Shown: positions 1 to 13,395, numbered from the stretch's first letter. The stretch: DNA of 64,000 bases from Pyronema omphalodes (GCA_024516155.1 JAJJXM010000012.1:124001-188000); one strand, 5' to 3'. Program-made: numbers and translations. Notes: generated by a model not told the origin, from the sequence alone.

Positions 1-3000
1 GTTGTATATTCGGTATGTATACACTTCGCATGTATGATACATACCGGCACTGGTATCCCCTCGTCGGACTCAGAGTTTCTCTCACGTCGGTCCAAAGACT
101 TTTGCGATTGCAGCTCTGAATTCGAATTTAGGGCACTTGGCAAGGTTGACTAACTGCGCCAACCATATCCAGCAACAGCTCGGCGACATCTGCACTGGCA
201 TTCGTGATCTCCATCACAGAACTCACCAAAAGAACCTGTAGTTTTCCTCACACCAAAGATCCTGTCTGTAACCGTCCGGGTAAATCGTCGATCGGCTCTT
301 TGTCGATATGTATTGGTCGGTGAGATGGGGTGACAGCGACAGAGCGAGCGACAGCAGTCCCGGAGCGTTGGCTTCCGAGAGAGGTTGAAAGATGCCTTTA
401 AAGGGAACGAGTAAGTTGGCTGGCTATGCTGAAAGCTGAATGCTGGACGCTGGACTGGATAAAATAATAAAAGGACAGAAAGGGATATTCGGAAACACGA
501 GGGTGGGACGCTAAGAGGAGTTATACAATTGCACAATATGCACTCGCGATAGCGGGGACAGCGTGTTCCTGTTTTTCTGGAAGGCCGGAAATGGGTCTAT
601 CTGTTTTTCTTAGTTGGAGTTGAGAAGTGGATGGTCTGTCTATTTAGAAGGAAGGCTTGGAGGAGTTGAGAGAGTGTGGATGCCTCTAATGCACTTGCCG
701 GCTAAGCTATGTACGCGGGTGTGGTGTTGTTGCGATTGGATGGGCTTTCTATGTAAATAATACGAGTAATGTAAAATTAATGGGTATCAATTGGATAAGT
801 TGAGTGAATAGAGTGATTGGAATTGACAAACACATTGAACATACTCCATCATAACCACACTTCAACTATCACAATTCCCAAAAACAATGGCGACATCCAA
901 ACATTGTGATCAGCTAAGGAAGATAGGTAGTTACGAGCTCATCGCGCTTGATACCTAGCTCATGTTCTAGCGCCCGCCCTGAATCGACTACCTGACCAAG
1001 TCTGAAGATCGGAGGATATAAAATTCTATTTCCTGTGCGCAAGGGAAGCGAATACCAAATATGATATAATTCTCACGGTCGAATTCGGGGGTTCGGCACC
1101 ACTTATTTACATTCGGGGATCCATCAAGGTCATCATGACAGGCGTTGAGTCTAAACCTCGGACATTTTCGCGGGCCGAAGTGTCGTGTCACTACGTACGC
1201 CTCCGACGCCTTCCGTGCAACCTTAAAACCACTTCACCAAAGTCCGAAGGTGTGGTTAAAGTCGACAAAGTTCGATAATGAAGGCCCACTCTCTTTATTC
1301 AGCTACTAGTATCTTGCCGCAACATTAAAATCACAGAAACATCAAAATCCACCGCAAACAACGGAATCCGATCGGCAAACCCTAGTGAAACCATTCCACC
1401 AAAACCCCCCTTCAACAAAACAACTTAGCTCAAGTCCTACACTTCAAAAATCTAGAGCTTCTCTACTCTAAAAAGCCCCTCTTTGCTTTTTGAAACCGCA
1501 GTCCAAATCACAATGGAAGTCTCTATGTTTATGCAAGCTTCATGTTCAACATCTTGCATCAACGTTTCTTGGCCGGTTTACCACGTATCACTCGTTGAGC
1601 TTTCGAAATCTCGATCGAATGCATGCCAGCAGCCAACAGCGTTCCAGCCACAAAAGCTTCCGAGACACATATGTACACACGCATGATAGGTTACAAGCCA
1701 ATCGATTATCCGTATTTATCCACATTTATTCACATTCATTCGCATTCATTCGTAAGATGAAGCAATGAGGCAACGCAATGCAAAAAAAAACAAAAAAAAA
1801 TTACAAACCAAACCCCAATGTCATGCTATCTCTGTGCCACCATATGTACGCGAATACTCACACCATGACGTCCTCGTTGTTCCAGTTCAGTTTCCCAACG
1901 TGCGCAATCCAGTCCGTGCGTACTCCACCGCTGGTCCGCTGATACGTATGTATGAATGTTCACCCACGTGTATCCTTGCCTTTCCAGTGTCCCAAAAATC
2001 CCCCCCCCTTAAGTCTCTCCCTCGTGTCCCCCACAATCTCCTTACCACCCAACCTTCTTAACTCATGATAAGCCCCCACCCCTTCTGCAAAGAAAAACGG
2101 TCTAGCGAAATCTGCGGAGGCAGCAAAGCGGATGGCCAATTCCACGGGCTGCACGAGCTGGTTGGGCCGGTAATTCTGATCTAATTGCCTGTGGTGGGTC
2201 TCGCCGCTGCTCCCAAGCTTCCAAGCTTTCCAAGCCGCCGAGTGGCGTGGTGATGCTTAACGATAAGCGGCATATGCTGGCTGCTGGACTATCATCATGC
2301 AGGATTCAGGGTGCATAGGGAGTGAGTGACTGACTGACTGACTGTTCAGGAGGTTCTTTGTGCTGAGTATGGTGGGTTATGTATCTAGATGGCTTGGAGG
2401 TTTTACCGAGTATGGTGATGCATGTACAGGCAGATGGCTTGGAGGTCTTGGAGCTGGGACGGAGATGCCGAAGTTTTATCCGCAGTTGGCAGTTTGCAGT
2501 TTGCAGTGGGTGCCATATCTAACCCATCTATGGTTTATGGTGGGATGTACTATGTATGTACAGACCACCAGGCAGGAACGTGAAGAATTTGTGAGATATG
2601 GGGATAATTATGCCGATGTCGAAGTGTTTTCGGTTTTCAGTTTTCAGTTTTCAGTTTTTCAGTTTTTATCTTTCTATTTTTGAGCTCTTGTTAAAGATTT
2701 TATTAAACCAAAGACCAAGATATCAATACCGAGCAGATAATGCTAAAAATATAAGCCCAAAAATGAATTGATCTTGATGAGGAAATATGGTAGGTACATA
2801 TATATCAATCGCATGATGTATATGAGCCTTAAGGAACTTAAGTTATCAGACCGAGAAACTATGCATCGGAATTGATGGAGGTGGAGGTGATGAAGCAATT
2901 AAGCAAGGGTTTAACCCCAAGTTCTCAGACGCCGCACCGCTGTATGCAAGGGTCTAGCTTTGGGTGTCAGATGTCAGATGTCACACGTCAGCCGTCTCAT

Positions 3001-3773
3001 CTATGGTGTATGTACATCTGCTCCGTAGCCCGCTTGCCTGTGCTCGCTTCATGCTCGATTTGTGCTTGTCTGAGCTCGCTTGGAGCTCGCTCGCTTCGCT
3101 CGCTTAATAAAGATGGATGACCATCGATATCCATGAACGCATGAACGCATGAACAGAGTGCATACGTATAGAGAAACAAACCAAACCAAAGACTGCACAA
3201 AGGTTTGGTTAAACATTGGATATCACTTGCTAATATTATGGTGGTTCCTTGTGGAGTTGAGTTTAATGGTGTCAGCTATCGACGCCAGAGTTGGATAAAA
3301 TCAGATTATTGAGATGTTATGGTGCTACGTACTCTGTGCTCCGTGCTTCACATTGGATGTATATACATGTTGTTGAACTACTAGACAGAATGTACGATTG
3401 TTGTGGCTTCGAATTTTCGATTTTGCGTATGTGGTAACGGCTAGCTTCATCATGGGTTCTCACACATCATCACCGATAGCAGGATATGATTTCTCTGTCG
3501 GAGAGGCTGTCTACGCATACCGAACCTTCACGACACTGAATCTTTCTGTTCCATCTCCCACATCGAAATCTAGATCCATGAAATTTCACTCAGAAATCAC
3601 AACTCTATCTCCACTTCCATTTTCATCACCACCATCACAAATTCTCAATCACCCACCGCTAAACAAATCCCAAAAAATCAAGAAATAACAAGCCTCATAT
3701 ATTCCATCGCAATAATCATAATTATCCTCATTAATACTAACGAAAATTTAAACATACTACAGCACAAAAATCA
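1..3773. other. Intergenic stretch, no gene recognised
   Basis: No reading frame here shows a recognisable protein family, and the short frames look like chance. A 128-codon minus-strand frame at 150-536 ends in a Cys-rich tail but has no family resemblance. Low-complexity DNA includes a 7-bp tandem TTTTCAG tract around 2634-2667, an AGCTCGCTCGCTTCGCTCGC-like run near 3070-3105, and a 9-bp repeat (gaacgcat) near 3134-3155. The right part is probably the 3' flank of the UNC-93-like gene. Confidence 0.5.
2634..2667. repeat. 7-bp tandem repeat (TTTTCAG)
   Basis: About five head-to-tail copies of TTTTCAG, the last with an extra T. A simple short tandem repeat in non-coding DNA. Confidence 0.8.
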
Positions 3774-6159
3774 TCAAGTCGACTTCTCCATTACAACATG
3801 ACCCTCCTTCTCCGATGCCGGTACATCCATCTGTTTCAACTCCGCGCCAGGTTGCGCCGCCGAGTCCAACCCAGCGTGCACAAAGTCCTCTTCCGTAACC
3901 TCGGTGTCGTGTACTCTCATCAAAATAACGGGGATGGCAATGATCATTCCAGCTACACAGAGTCCCCAGGAGGTACCGAAGAGAGCTCTGTAGGACGCAC
4001 GGCCGGTGTCCATACCCCAAGCTACGGCGGCACCGGCGGATTGAATACCCTAGAACTCATATCAGCAACCACTCAAAGAAAGCGACGGAGTCCCAAAACT
4101 AGAAATAGCACTAGGAAAACCAGATAGAAAGAACCAACCTTATAGAAACCCGCAAAATAAGCCAACTTTCTAGGATCATTAGAAAGAGCCCCCATAACCC
4201 AGTAGGCATAAGTCTGCCAAGTCGCATCCAAAAATCCATAAAACACATAAAGGAAACAATAACCTGCAAAACCCGGTTCATAGATATCCATACCCCTAAA
4301 ATATTTCGTAACATCAGCTCCCTTTGGCGGTCTAACCATCTGCAATTCCGGTTTCAATCCGCCCCCCCAGACCACATTCACAATCACAAACAAAATAACC
4401 CAACCGGCAATCGCACGATTTCTTCTCGTCAGTTTCTTACTATCTAAGAAAGCTCCGAATGAGATGGATCCAATAATCTGAGCAAGCCAATACCAAAGAC
4501 CAGTAAAAGACCGTGTGCGGGTGTTGAACATGAATAAGTTATACGCATTCATCTGGTAGGTGTAGAACCAGTTTGAGGCCCAGAAAAATGGGAATAAGAG
4601 AATGATGTAGGGATCTGAGAATAGGGTTTGGTAGAGTCCTTTGAATTCTTCCAATGCCGAGGGGTGTCGGATACGTTGGACTCGAGTACCGTCTTTACGG
4701 ACGATTTTGTTGGGTGGGACGAGGAGAAAGGCGAGGATTCCTCCGCAGATCATAAGCACTAGAAATCCGACGTAGGTGCCGTCGTTGACAGCTTTGTTTT
4801 CGGTGGAGTTCCTAGAGTGAGGGAGGGCTTAGTTACTACTGTACTCATCTTTGCGATTGAATTGATGAATCTTATAATAAGCTCAATTGAGAGCTTATGA
4901 ATTACATTGGATTGGATATGGAAAGGGTTCATACCAGTTGCTTCCAATGGGAATACACGATCCAATAACAGCTCCTAGGTTAAAGATACCCCAGAATAAT
5001 CCGATATATCTTCCTTTTTCGTTTTCGGTTGGGTAAGACTATGGTGAGTGATATTCATGCATCAGCGGGCGCTCCGTATGCAGGTCTGGGATTGGGAACC
5101 GGGGATCTCCGTTTCTTTTTAACCAGCAGCTTACCGCCGACCAAAAGCACAGAACGCAGAAGAATGCGAAGCAAAAAGAAGGCCGCGAAGATAGAAAAAA
5201 TAGAACACAAAAAAGAAAGAAACACATACCATCATAACAGTACCCTGAGCACACCACAAAAACGCAGCACATATTCCCAGAAGCGCTCCGGCAAACGTAA
5301 CGAATCCTTGGTTCTTCGTGTGGTTGTAACAAAGTAATGATGCCGAATATACACCTGTCACAAGATCAGCTTTTTTGCGCCAAGAAGATCACGTCCCACA
5401 GATATCATGCATAGCTATTTCTCGTTGGGTAAGGCCCCCAAGCGAGAGATAATGTCGCTGCGGGCCTGTGACTAGCTACGGCGCTCAATGATGAACCAAC
5501 CGCCAGCGAGGTAAGTCCGGTCAACTCCCATGCGGGGGGATAAGCATGCGGGGAAAGGAGATCGCGGGGAAAGCGAAGAATACAAAGAACGCAGGGAAAG
5601 CGACAAATACGGGGAAAGCGAGCAACATGAAGATCACAGGCAACAGGGACAACCCACAGTAACCAAAACCTCCAATAACCATCGTTAATCTAGCCCCATA
5701 ATAATTCAAAAACGTTCCAGCTCCGAATCCAAACACTGCGAAAGTCGTATACAGAGCCGTGTTGGCATTTGATACTACTGAGCCGTCCAGTTGTCCTCCT
5801 CCTCCCATACTGTTGTTTCGTTAGTTTGGTACTGAAACCCGGGGGAGCGAGGGTGAGTTCTGACAAAAGAGATGGAAGGCAACGTACCCGCTTAATGCGT
5901 TAAACATTCCTGGACAAAGGAAGCATACGAAACCGGTTAATATAACTATAGAAATACGACATTAGTTCTCTTTTTCATCTTATTGATACCCAAAAGCTTT
6001 CTTTCTGGATATACACTTCGAGGATCACGAACTCTGAGAAATTGGACTCCTCCATGGTGGTAAAGTTAACGGTCCGATTTTTAGGGGTTTACTGGCATTG
6101 CGTAATACGGTTTCTTCTTCAGTTGCCGCGACGCCGGCTTCCTCGGCCGATGTGGACAT
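3774..6159 (-). CDS. UNC-93-like membrane protein (MFS-type, fungal C922.05c-like)
   Basis: Seven exons can be joined in frame: 6159-6033, 5945-5888, 5809-5658, 5354-5230, 5038-4935, 4811-4139, 4049-3774. They give 504 aa, starting MSTSAEEAG. The product is a polytopic membrane protein of the UNC-93 family (major facilitator superfold), with conserved stretches GFVCFLCPGMFNALSG, YNHTKNQGFVTFAGALLG, FLWCAQGTVMM and YPTENEKGRYIGLFW. Further helices follow in the large exon 6, and the C-terminus is hydrophilic. All introns have GT donors and AG acceptors; several donors are good fungal consensus (GTATGT, GTACGT). In fungi the family is annotated as a putative transporter, and its substrate is not known. 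Intron 3 (5657-5355, 303 nt) is long for this gene and carries repeated GGGGAAAGCGA-like units. Family assignment is firm; exact exon edges rest on hand splicing with frame checks. Confidence 0.88.
5545..5640. repeat. Degenerate GGGGAAAGCGA repeats inside an intron
   Basis: Four or more imperfect copies of an approximately 11-bp unit (gcggggaaag, gcagggaaagcga, acggggaaagcga) are spaced 15-25 bp apart within intron 3 of the UNC-93-like gene. They inflate that intron to about 300 nt. On the coding strand the units read as Phe/Ala/Pro codons without a stop, which explains a spurious frame extension there. Confidence 0.6.
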
Positions 6160-6611
6160 CGTCGTTGTGTCGTTATGTCGTTATTCCGTTGGTGTTGGTT
6201 GTGTGGATATTTGATTTCCGCGAAGAAATGAAGAAAGGAAGAAGAAGAAAAGCTTCGTAGGGAAGGGGAACTGGTGATGATATATACTTTACTTAGTATG
6301 CCATACATCCATACATAGTAGCACTCACTCACCCCACCCAACCCCCCTTGCTTGGGACAATAATTATAATTATGCTATTCTACCCTGTCTTTAGTACATA
6401 TCCGAGTACATACGAAGATAGTAGTAACGGTTGCTACAGAGCTACAGTACACCAATCATCAGGTCGGGATCTTACATAGATCGTAATTGGAATACAGTTT
6501 TCCGTAACTGTAACGCAACAGCTGCCATAGATAGCATAATTTCAGGTTCATGTTTCATAAAGTCCTCGGCTGCGCTCAACTTCGCAGCCCCCAGATTTTC
6601 AGTCAAGGAGA

Positions 6612-6626
6612 CCCCCCCCCCCCCCC
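6612..6626. repeat. Poly-C tract (15 C)
   Basis: A run of 15 C followed by CCGG-CTTGTGAGG-like sequence. A second poly-C tract at 15128-15147 has a similar right flank (see findings). Confidence 0.85.
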
Positions 6627-8084
6627 GGCTTGTGAGGTGCATTTGGAACGTTTTTCGTTCTTGACACCGTAGGGCAAGGGTATGGTGGCACCTCGTGTAC
6701 TCCAACCATCTAACGGAGCTTTGCATAAAAACAGCTAGTGTACATGCGGGGGAGGAAAGTCGAAAGGTAAGCTTTTAGAAGCTGATTATTTGCACTATAC
6801 ATATACATCATATAGCTTATCTCATTGGATATTACTAAATAAGCCGTTGATTACTAGAGTTGCGGACACCGGAGGGGGCGAATGAATTGTTTTGCGCGAC
6901 CTGTATGTATGGGATTTTACCCGTTGAAACGGTTATCCATCCGGAGAATCCATCCATGGGAAATCCAATGAGTAACATGGGATACAGTTAACTACATTGA
7001 GCAACCAGACAATTGATCCAGTCGCCACTTATAGGTAAAAGTGTTCTGGAACACAACAACCTTGGAAACGGGAATACGAACGGCATGGAGGTGTCATGTC
7101 AGAGTAGCCAGTAGTTAGCTGCACCATAGCTTCCGGGATGTTGGTATCGTACATGTACGTCTGTGGTTACCGGTAAAACACCGGACAGAGACGGAGATAG
7201 GCTTACATGTTTCTTTATCTCGCTCTGTAACCATCTCCTGCTATTTTGAGCTGCGGAAATATCGTCTAAGAAGAGATATGGATAGGATAATACGTATCGT
7301 GAACATTAACTTACACACCGGTCTCCACCTTACTGAGGTTGCGGAGAGGCTGGAATGGCTGGGGATTGGACCATTGGACAATTGGATGAATTGGATGAAT
7401 TGGATGATTGGACGATGGGTCGGTCGTGTGGTCACTGGAACTCGTTACTCCAGAGATACCGACTATGTCGCCTACGGAGACGCCCGATGCGACGATATCC
7501 GGAACCCCAGCAAAAGAACTGACAAGATCCTTGAAACCCCCAGTCGGAGTCCTCGGAACCATGAATACGCCTCTAGCTTGTCCAAAATCACTAGTCAGAA
7601 CACTAGAACACCGCGAATTCTATGTACATACCTATTCGAACTTATCAGGGCACGCGGATGGAATTTCTTGTCGCTGAACCACGAGACCTGAATGCTGATG
7701 CCCCACTCAAGTAGTAGCAAAAGCAATTAAGCTGCATACAGTACATGCTTTCGCAGAGAACCGAAACAAAAATGTCTATGTTTAGATTTTTTTTTTCTTC
7801 AGGAAGTTCCGGAATGTTTTACATGGGATGACTTGATGTGTATGACTGGTGAGATTTAACTCCGCTTTATGGATGGAAATCGGTGGCGTATGTATGCGGT
7901 TTAGAAGCTTAAGATGTATGTACGAAGCCCTATAGTATAAGGCATCCTGCAAAAGAAACTACAACCACGAGGCCTTTGGTTCAATCTATGATGGTTGCAA
8001 CTTGCCCTGGAACCGGGGATTTGGGATCCCCCGGGCTCCCCCATGAAGTTGATTCAGGCGTGATGGTTACACTACAGATTTATA

Positions 8085-8394
8085 TGTAGTGAATAAAGTG
8101 TGAATAAAATAAATTAGAACCTCTCTATAAGAATAGTTTGGACCGGGTAGGTAGTCTTATACAGATATCATTTTTACGTAGAGGTTGAGCTTGGCATGGA
8201 CGAGGCGATAAAATGAAGGGTAATTACTTTTACACGGCGCTGCTTGATCGTATTTTCCGCCACACCTCTTTATAAGACTACCATACCTATTAATATTCCC
8301 ATTTGTCATACAAAAACCATCAGGACCGTTGCCACGCCGCCATATACAGAGATTATTACCATATGTAGTGTTCTTATAAAGAGATTTCACTACA
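8085..8394. mobile_element. Small pogo/mariner-like MITE (about 310 bp)
   Basis: The outer ends are TGTAGTGAA (from 8085) and its inverse TTCACTACA (to 8394), each flanked by TA. Inside the right end is the motif CTCTTTATAAGAAC in inverted orientation; the left end has AACCTCTCTATAAGAA about 25 bp further in, after an apparent insertion. A second internal inverted pair surrounds GTAGGTAGTCTTATA (8148 on) and CTCTTTATAAGACTACC (8266 on). No transposase frame is present. The AACCTCTTTATAAGA core is shared with the element at 60606-60961. The pairing of the outer ends is imperfect, so the exact boundaries are less certain than for the other copy. Confidence 0.6.
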
Positions 8395-10754
8395 TACAAA
8401 TGGGATGAAAGTAAACGATATGCATGCACCAATACCGGATCAACTGATATATATTGCATATGGGGGCCATGATATATAATTCTTCAGGGTATGTAGGCCT
8501 AATTTATCACGAACCCGGCTCGGCCATATGACCTTATTTCGATCTTTAAGTGTCTTTATCAACCGTGAAATATTCCTCAGGGTGAAACACTAAAGATGGC
8601 GGGGTAATATAGAGTACCGGTGGGATTGAGTAAGGGGATCTATGAATAGAGTTAATAGATAGAGTAACATACGCAGAAAGCCGGTTGTCCGGGGCATGTG
8701 AACTATTAACTACGAAGCGAATCTGCAGAACTGTGGCGAAAAATAATTAGGGGCTCGGAGACGAGATCTAGAATGAGAACGGCGGAAGGGAAGGGAAGGG
8801 GCCTTGACAGTTCTTCTTGAAGAATTTCGCCGAAAGGATGAAGATTGCTATGCAATCGGTTGAGTAGGGAATTGGAAATTATTTTGCAAAAGCCCGACAA
8901 TAGGTAAATTGGGGTTCAAAGATTTCTGGTGTTCGGCAATTGCTAGTCCACGAACACCCTTAGGGCCCACGAATCGTAAAGAATCGCAGCCGGGATTCTA
9001 CCGCCTTGCTTGTGACTATGCGATATAAAACCCATGACTAATTCTATCACTTTCTTACCATATCTACATACGCAGACCACGCTCTATGTAGAACGCGCAA
9101 TAACAGGACTAAGTCATACAACATCACTCACTATGCCTTTCCGGCTCAAAAAGTACCTCAAAATCTCAATCACCCAAACAAACCCCAGATATTTTACAAA
9201 CAGTGCATCAAAATCGTTTGTTTTGGTATCTTTCCTACCCATCAGAAGAGATCCCTTTAGATTACACCCTGTTAAGCAAGATGTTCGGCACTGCGACATT
9301 CCTGCTTACTTCAAGCATGTGGGGAGAAACAACGTGAAGAAACGTTGAGAGGCAGCGCTGGTGGATAATGGGTGAAGGAAAAAACATGTAACTAATTTTA
9401 ACCCCCTAAAAGTGAAATGCCTGACCTCTTCGCTTCCGCATGATAAGTTAGACGGCAAGTGGTGGGGGCGGGTTAGGCTTAACCCTCGTTTCAACGGTTC
9501 GAGTACTCATGGATTGCGATTGCAATAATTAATAATGGGCGCCCGTGACTTGAAACAACTCGGTGAATCATCAAAGCTCAGATTTTAACACAAACTCAAA
9601 TCGCGAGTGAATTCGCGTGAATCGAAGATAGCTTGCGTCTCAAGAGTGAACTCAACTTGAATCCACCGAAGCCCGAAACATTGTCTAGACTTATACACGT
9701 TGAATTGTATCTAAATTATTAAGATTCAAGATCAGTGTGTAATTAGATATTTGAAGCACTTTACTGTTCTTCTACTTGGTTTTACTCCATTTTATTTCAC
9801 AGAGATGCTCACGAATTAATATGTCCTTGCATGGGCCTTTCAGGCCTCGGTCAGCGGATGATTAGATAAATAAATGTTTAGGGATATTTTTCATTTCAAA
9901 ATTACAACTTTAATCAAACTGCATAATTGTAATCGAGCTCTATTCCCTAAACCAACTTGAGACAACTCATTGAAGCGATAGTCTTTTATGACCGAGTGAC
10001 ACCGCATGATTTATCTGAGGAAACAGATGTTGTTGTGTGATAACAGAATATAATTACTGCTCGAAAATATTGAAAATCTTGATCTCCACGGAAGTAAATC
10101 TCTGGAGAGATACGATTATCTTCGAGAGTTATGACTGGTTTAAGAATATAAGCTTGTCGATTCAAAAGAAATAAAAAAAAGTGAGTAATGAGTAGAGAGA
10201 CGTTATAACCCTTCTGTGTTCTTCAGAATCAAAGAAATTTACAGATAAATAAATTTGAAGGCTTATTATGCTTATGTATCGAAGTACGGTACCAAAATTT
10301 GAATGCTGAATGCGTTGTGAAGAAACAGGCCAGGCAGGTGGTTTCTCACACTTCGTTGCCTCACAACGGCGAAAAGCTATATATTCGTATATCGGCCAAT
10401 GCAACACTTTGAATATTAGTATAGTTTCAATCCAATTGACAGATTTTTAAAAGGATGGAAGATACAGTTATAGCTGTTTATACTGCTATTACATTCTTTT
10501 CTGGCCTGGATATTGTAGGATCCAAGAAGCATGGGCATGGATGATAATTCATGATTGATAAAAATTTGACGACAGAATTCGATAGATGTCATAATCCAGA
10601 AATACGAAAAACTTCGTTTACTACAAATGGTACATACTTTCACATTCAGGATCAAAATAGATACACACCTAAATGTATGCACCCAAACCATCAAAAATAT
10701 ATTGGAAAAAAAGAAACGCCATGGAAATAAAACGCCGGTACTCATCGAAATTAC

Positions 10755-11771
10755 TCATTGGTCACCACCGATACCACCAATTCCACCAGTTTCGCCGAAC
10801 ACACCGTCACCGGCACCGCCTCTGATAATCCCTCTGCCCACGTCCTGTGCGTTTTGCCACAACTTGGCAGCCTCCTCTGCAAACCAAACTGTCCATGGAA
10901 CACGCTCCTCTTCTCTTACCTCTCCATCCCCTCCTTCTCCGATATCCATCACCTCTACCGCCATCTTATCCATTCTCGTCTTTACCACATCTCCCACCTT
11001 TTTCCACAACCAAACAAAAAAGTTTGCTACTCCAACGGCAATCACAATCCATGTCAATCTACTGACCCTGTCTCTCCTTCCCATCATACCTGAGTTTCTG
11101 AATGACCACCAACTACTCGGTCCTACAAGGTATATCACTTTGAAAAACCCAAGTAGTCCCAAACTGGCCAATCCTCTCAGAAAATGCTCCGCCCATCCAC
11201 CCGGCTTAACGGGAAACTCAATATTGGAGGGTGCAGCTACATCCAAATAAGCCGCGAGAATAGGACCCGATACAAATCCCAACGCCCAAACCACCAATAG
11301 CAATATTCCTGAAGTAGCTACAAAAGTAGTTCCAGTGCTGCTTAATAGCGAGGCATAAGAAAGTCTCCGAAGACGGTAGGCATATTTGCAGGTTGGGCAG
11401 GTGTAGAAAGCCTGGCTACTGGTTTCTCGCCATGTTTGAAGACAGGCTGTGTGGACATAGCGAGAAGAGCCACGACAGATACATGGAGAAATCAAGCGCC
11501 CTAGCTCAGGCGAAGGGTCGTATGGTGGGGAGACTGTATCGAAACAAATACGGCATTGACGGAGCTGATCGGAACTATCGGGAGCCTCATCGGTGCTTGC
11601 GGGAGGTGAGGGAGGGCGATGAAGGCGCGGTTCGGGCACATCTTCGACAAAGGGTCGGCGGTAGTTGCCGAGACGCGCTGGATCTGTTGGGGGTGCGAAT
11701 CGGTAGCTAGCTTGGGAGGCGGTGGGTTGATAGGAGCTGCTTGTACTTGTGAAGTCGGGTTCTGAGTCCAT
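10755..11771 (-). CDS. RING-CH (MARCH-type) membrane protein
   Basis: A single-exon gene of 338 aa. A RING-CH (C4HC3) zinc domain spans residues 73-128: C73-x2-C76, C97-x-C99, H107-x2-C110, C125-x2-C128. After it come three hydrophobic segments, roughly residues 148-177, 195-217 and 238-260. This is the architecture of MARCH/Doa10-like membrane E3 ubiquitin ligases: the RING-CH domain recruits the E2 on the cytosolic side and the membrane anchors define the substrates. The first 70 residues are Pro/Ser-rich and look disordered. The C-terminus is Gly-rich (GIGGIGG). Its substrates cannot be inferred. The start at 11771 is the first Met of the frame and fits the domain position. It is preceded on the right by non-coding DNA. 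Confidence 0.88.
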   Translation of the reverse strand: MDSEPDFTSTSSSYQPTASQASYRFAPPTDPARLGNYRRPFVEDVPEPRLHRPPSPPASTDEAPDSSDQLRQCRICFDTVSPPYDPSPELGRLISPCICRGSSRYVHTACLQTWRETSSQAFYTCPTCKYAYRLRRLSYASLLSSTGTTFVATSGILLLVVWALGFVSGPILAAYLDVAAPSNIEFPVKPGGWAEHFLRGLASLGLLGFFKVIYLVGPSSWWSFRNSGMMGRRDRVSRLTWIVIAVGVANFFVWLWKKVGDVVKTRMDKMAVEVMDIGEGGDGEVREEERVPWTVWFAEEAAKLWQNAQDVGRGIIRGGAGDGVFGETGGIGGIGGDQ

Positions 11772-13395
11772 TTTGTTTGTGACTATAAAGCATGCGGAGA
11801 AATGACTGTCATCAGAGAAGAAATATCGATTTGATGTTTGCTAGAAGTACAGCTACGTGGTTGTTGCAGCTGAGGAGGTGCGGCAGAAGCTTGGGTAAGC
11901 TGAAACGGGAAGCCCAGGGCTTGGCATACGTGCCGGCAACGGGAAAGGTTCGGGGCTCTGACAACTTCCAATAACTGCCAAGCACCTACGAGACGACCGG
12001 ATTTGAAGCCACCGAACACCCAAAGTTGAAAGTTATCGAACAGACTATTAGTTTGTCATTGGGTTTGCGACGTTCAGAATATCTTTGGCAGGACTAATTT
12101 GGCTGTAGGAGCTTGGGCCCTAAGCTATGTCGCGTGACGTCGACGGAAGCTAATGCTAGCCGACGATGGGACTTGAGAATCCTTACAAATCGACCTACAC
12201 CCCAGAACAATGACGGAGACGAATTATTCACAACTTCATTCACTAGGTTCTAATGAGAGTTTCGAGGTTACTCACCATATATACATGCACATTACTCTCG
12301 AACAATCACTTGTAGAATTGCTGTGGCAATGGTACACCTTCACAGCTTTAAATCTGGATCTACGAATGAGTACGGTTAGCTACAGGTCATTTCAGCAGTC
12401 AATATCCTATCATGATCCTTGAGAAAAAGAAAATGCAACATGTTGCACCTGGCATTAGTGCTCTTTCAAGTTGCCCTTACACAGGAAGGAAATAAGCTTC
12501 AAAGTCGGGTTAAGCCAGGCAATGGATTTCATTCGTTGATTCAACAAACAAAATACATCCCCCACGACCTAGCTGCATGGTATACTGCACATCGAGTCTT
12601 TCAGGCACAGTTTATCATTGTGGGACGTGGGTGGTACGGGCATTTATGTAATTGTTTCGATCTCAGATCTGGACGTGGACAACTTCACGGCATCAGAAAG
12701 TGCTTTGAAAAGATCACAGCGATATCCTGGGATGTCAGATACCCCACGCCTACAAACGCCAAAGCACGATGGATACGTGCCTCAACAACGAACGAACAAG
12801 CCGGTGCAACTCACATGTTCACTGTGTGTCACTCACACGAAACATTTGAGCATGCCATGGAAATGTGCAGCGTTAGTTTCATCCAATTGAATTGAATTGT
12901 TTCTGGGGATCATCTGTTTTTACGGTCTTGGCTTTTCGAGAAAGTTACTTCACTATCAGCTCAATTCGACATTTGCCACACACAGGAGTTGCATCATGCG
13001 AGCACCCGATAACACCAACGTTCAGTTATCATTTCACAGAAATCTACAAGCAAAGTTATCGACCACTCATTTCATGATGCTTCCATCACCAGATACTTAC
13101 GCGCTTGCGAAACCTAAAAGTTTTCAATCCTCTACGGGGAAATCCGGAGTTCGGGAGCTAGTTCAGAGCTCGTTACAGATCTTGAAATCCTTGACCCCAC
13201 ACCAAGATCTCATGTTTCACGGTCTAATTCCATGTATTATTCACGCCAATACTATTTTTCAGCCACCAACGAAACGGAGGAAACATTGCCGTTTGTGCAG
13301 GTCATCTTGCTGCAAAATAATTGGGTAGTATATACAAAATTTCATTTCCCATATACAACGAAGAAAATATATACATGATTGTGCATCTAGACTCA
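11772..13395. other. Intergenic stretch between two minus-strand genes
   Basis: The left side is the 5' flank of the RING-CH gene. Plus-strand frames of 158 codons (12419-12895) and 143 codons (12897-13328) are open but show no family, no convincing start context and no splice structure, so I do not call them genes. The last few hundred bases are likely the 3' flank of the gene at 13396. Confidence 0.45.

Larger units (their letters stand above)
6160..10754. other. Intergenic stretch with a MITE and low-complexity DNA
   Basis: The left part is the 5' flank of the UNC-93-like gene. A 15-C homopolymer lies at 6612-6626. A short tandem ATGAATTGG tract lies at about 7370-7415, and an overlapping 137-codon plus-strand frame (7278-7691) has no recognisable family. 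A pogo-like MITE is at about 8085-8394. The DNA from 9500 to 10750 is AT-rich with no convincing frame. Confidence 0.5.

Noticed and set aside
150..536. A 128-codon minus-strand frame with a Cys-rich tail
   Set aside because: The Cys residues do not form a recognisable motif. The hydrophobic N-terminus could mimic a signal peptide, but there is no other support.
7278..7691. Overlapping plus and minus frames of 137 and 83 codons
   Set aside because: They cover a short tandem repeat (ATGAATTGG) and match no family; the two frames cannot both be real.
12419..12895. A 158-codon plus-strand frame
   Set aside because: No recognisable domain and no supporting splice or start signals; overlapping frames on the same strand are equally open.
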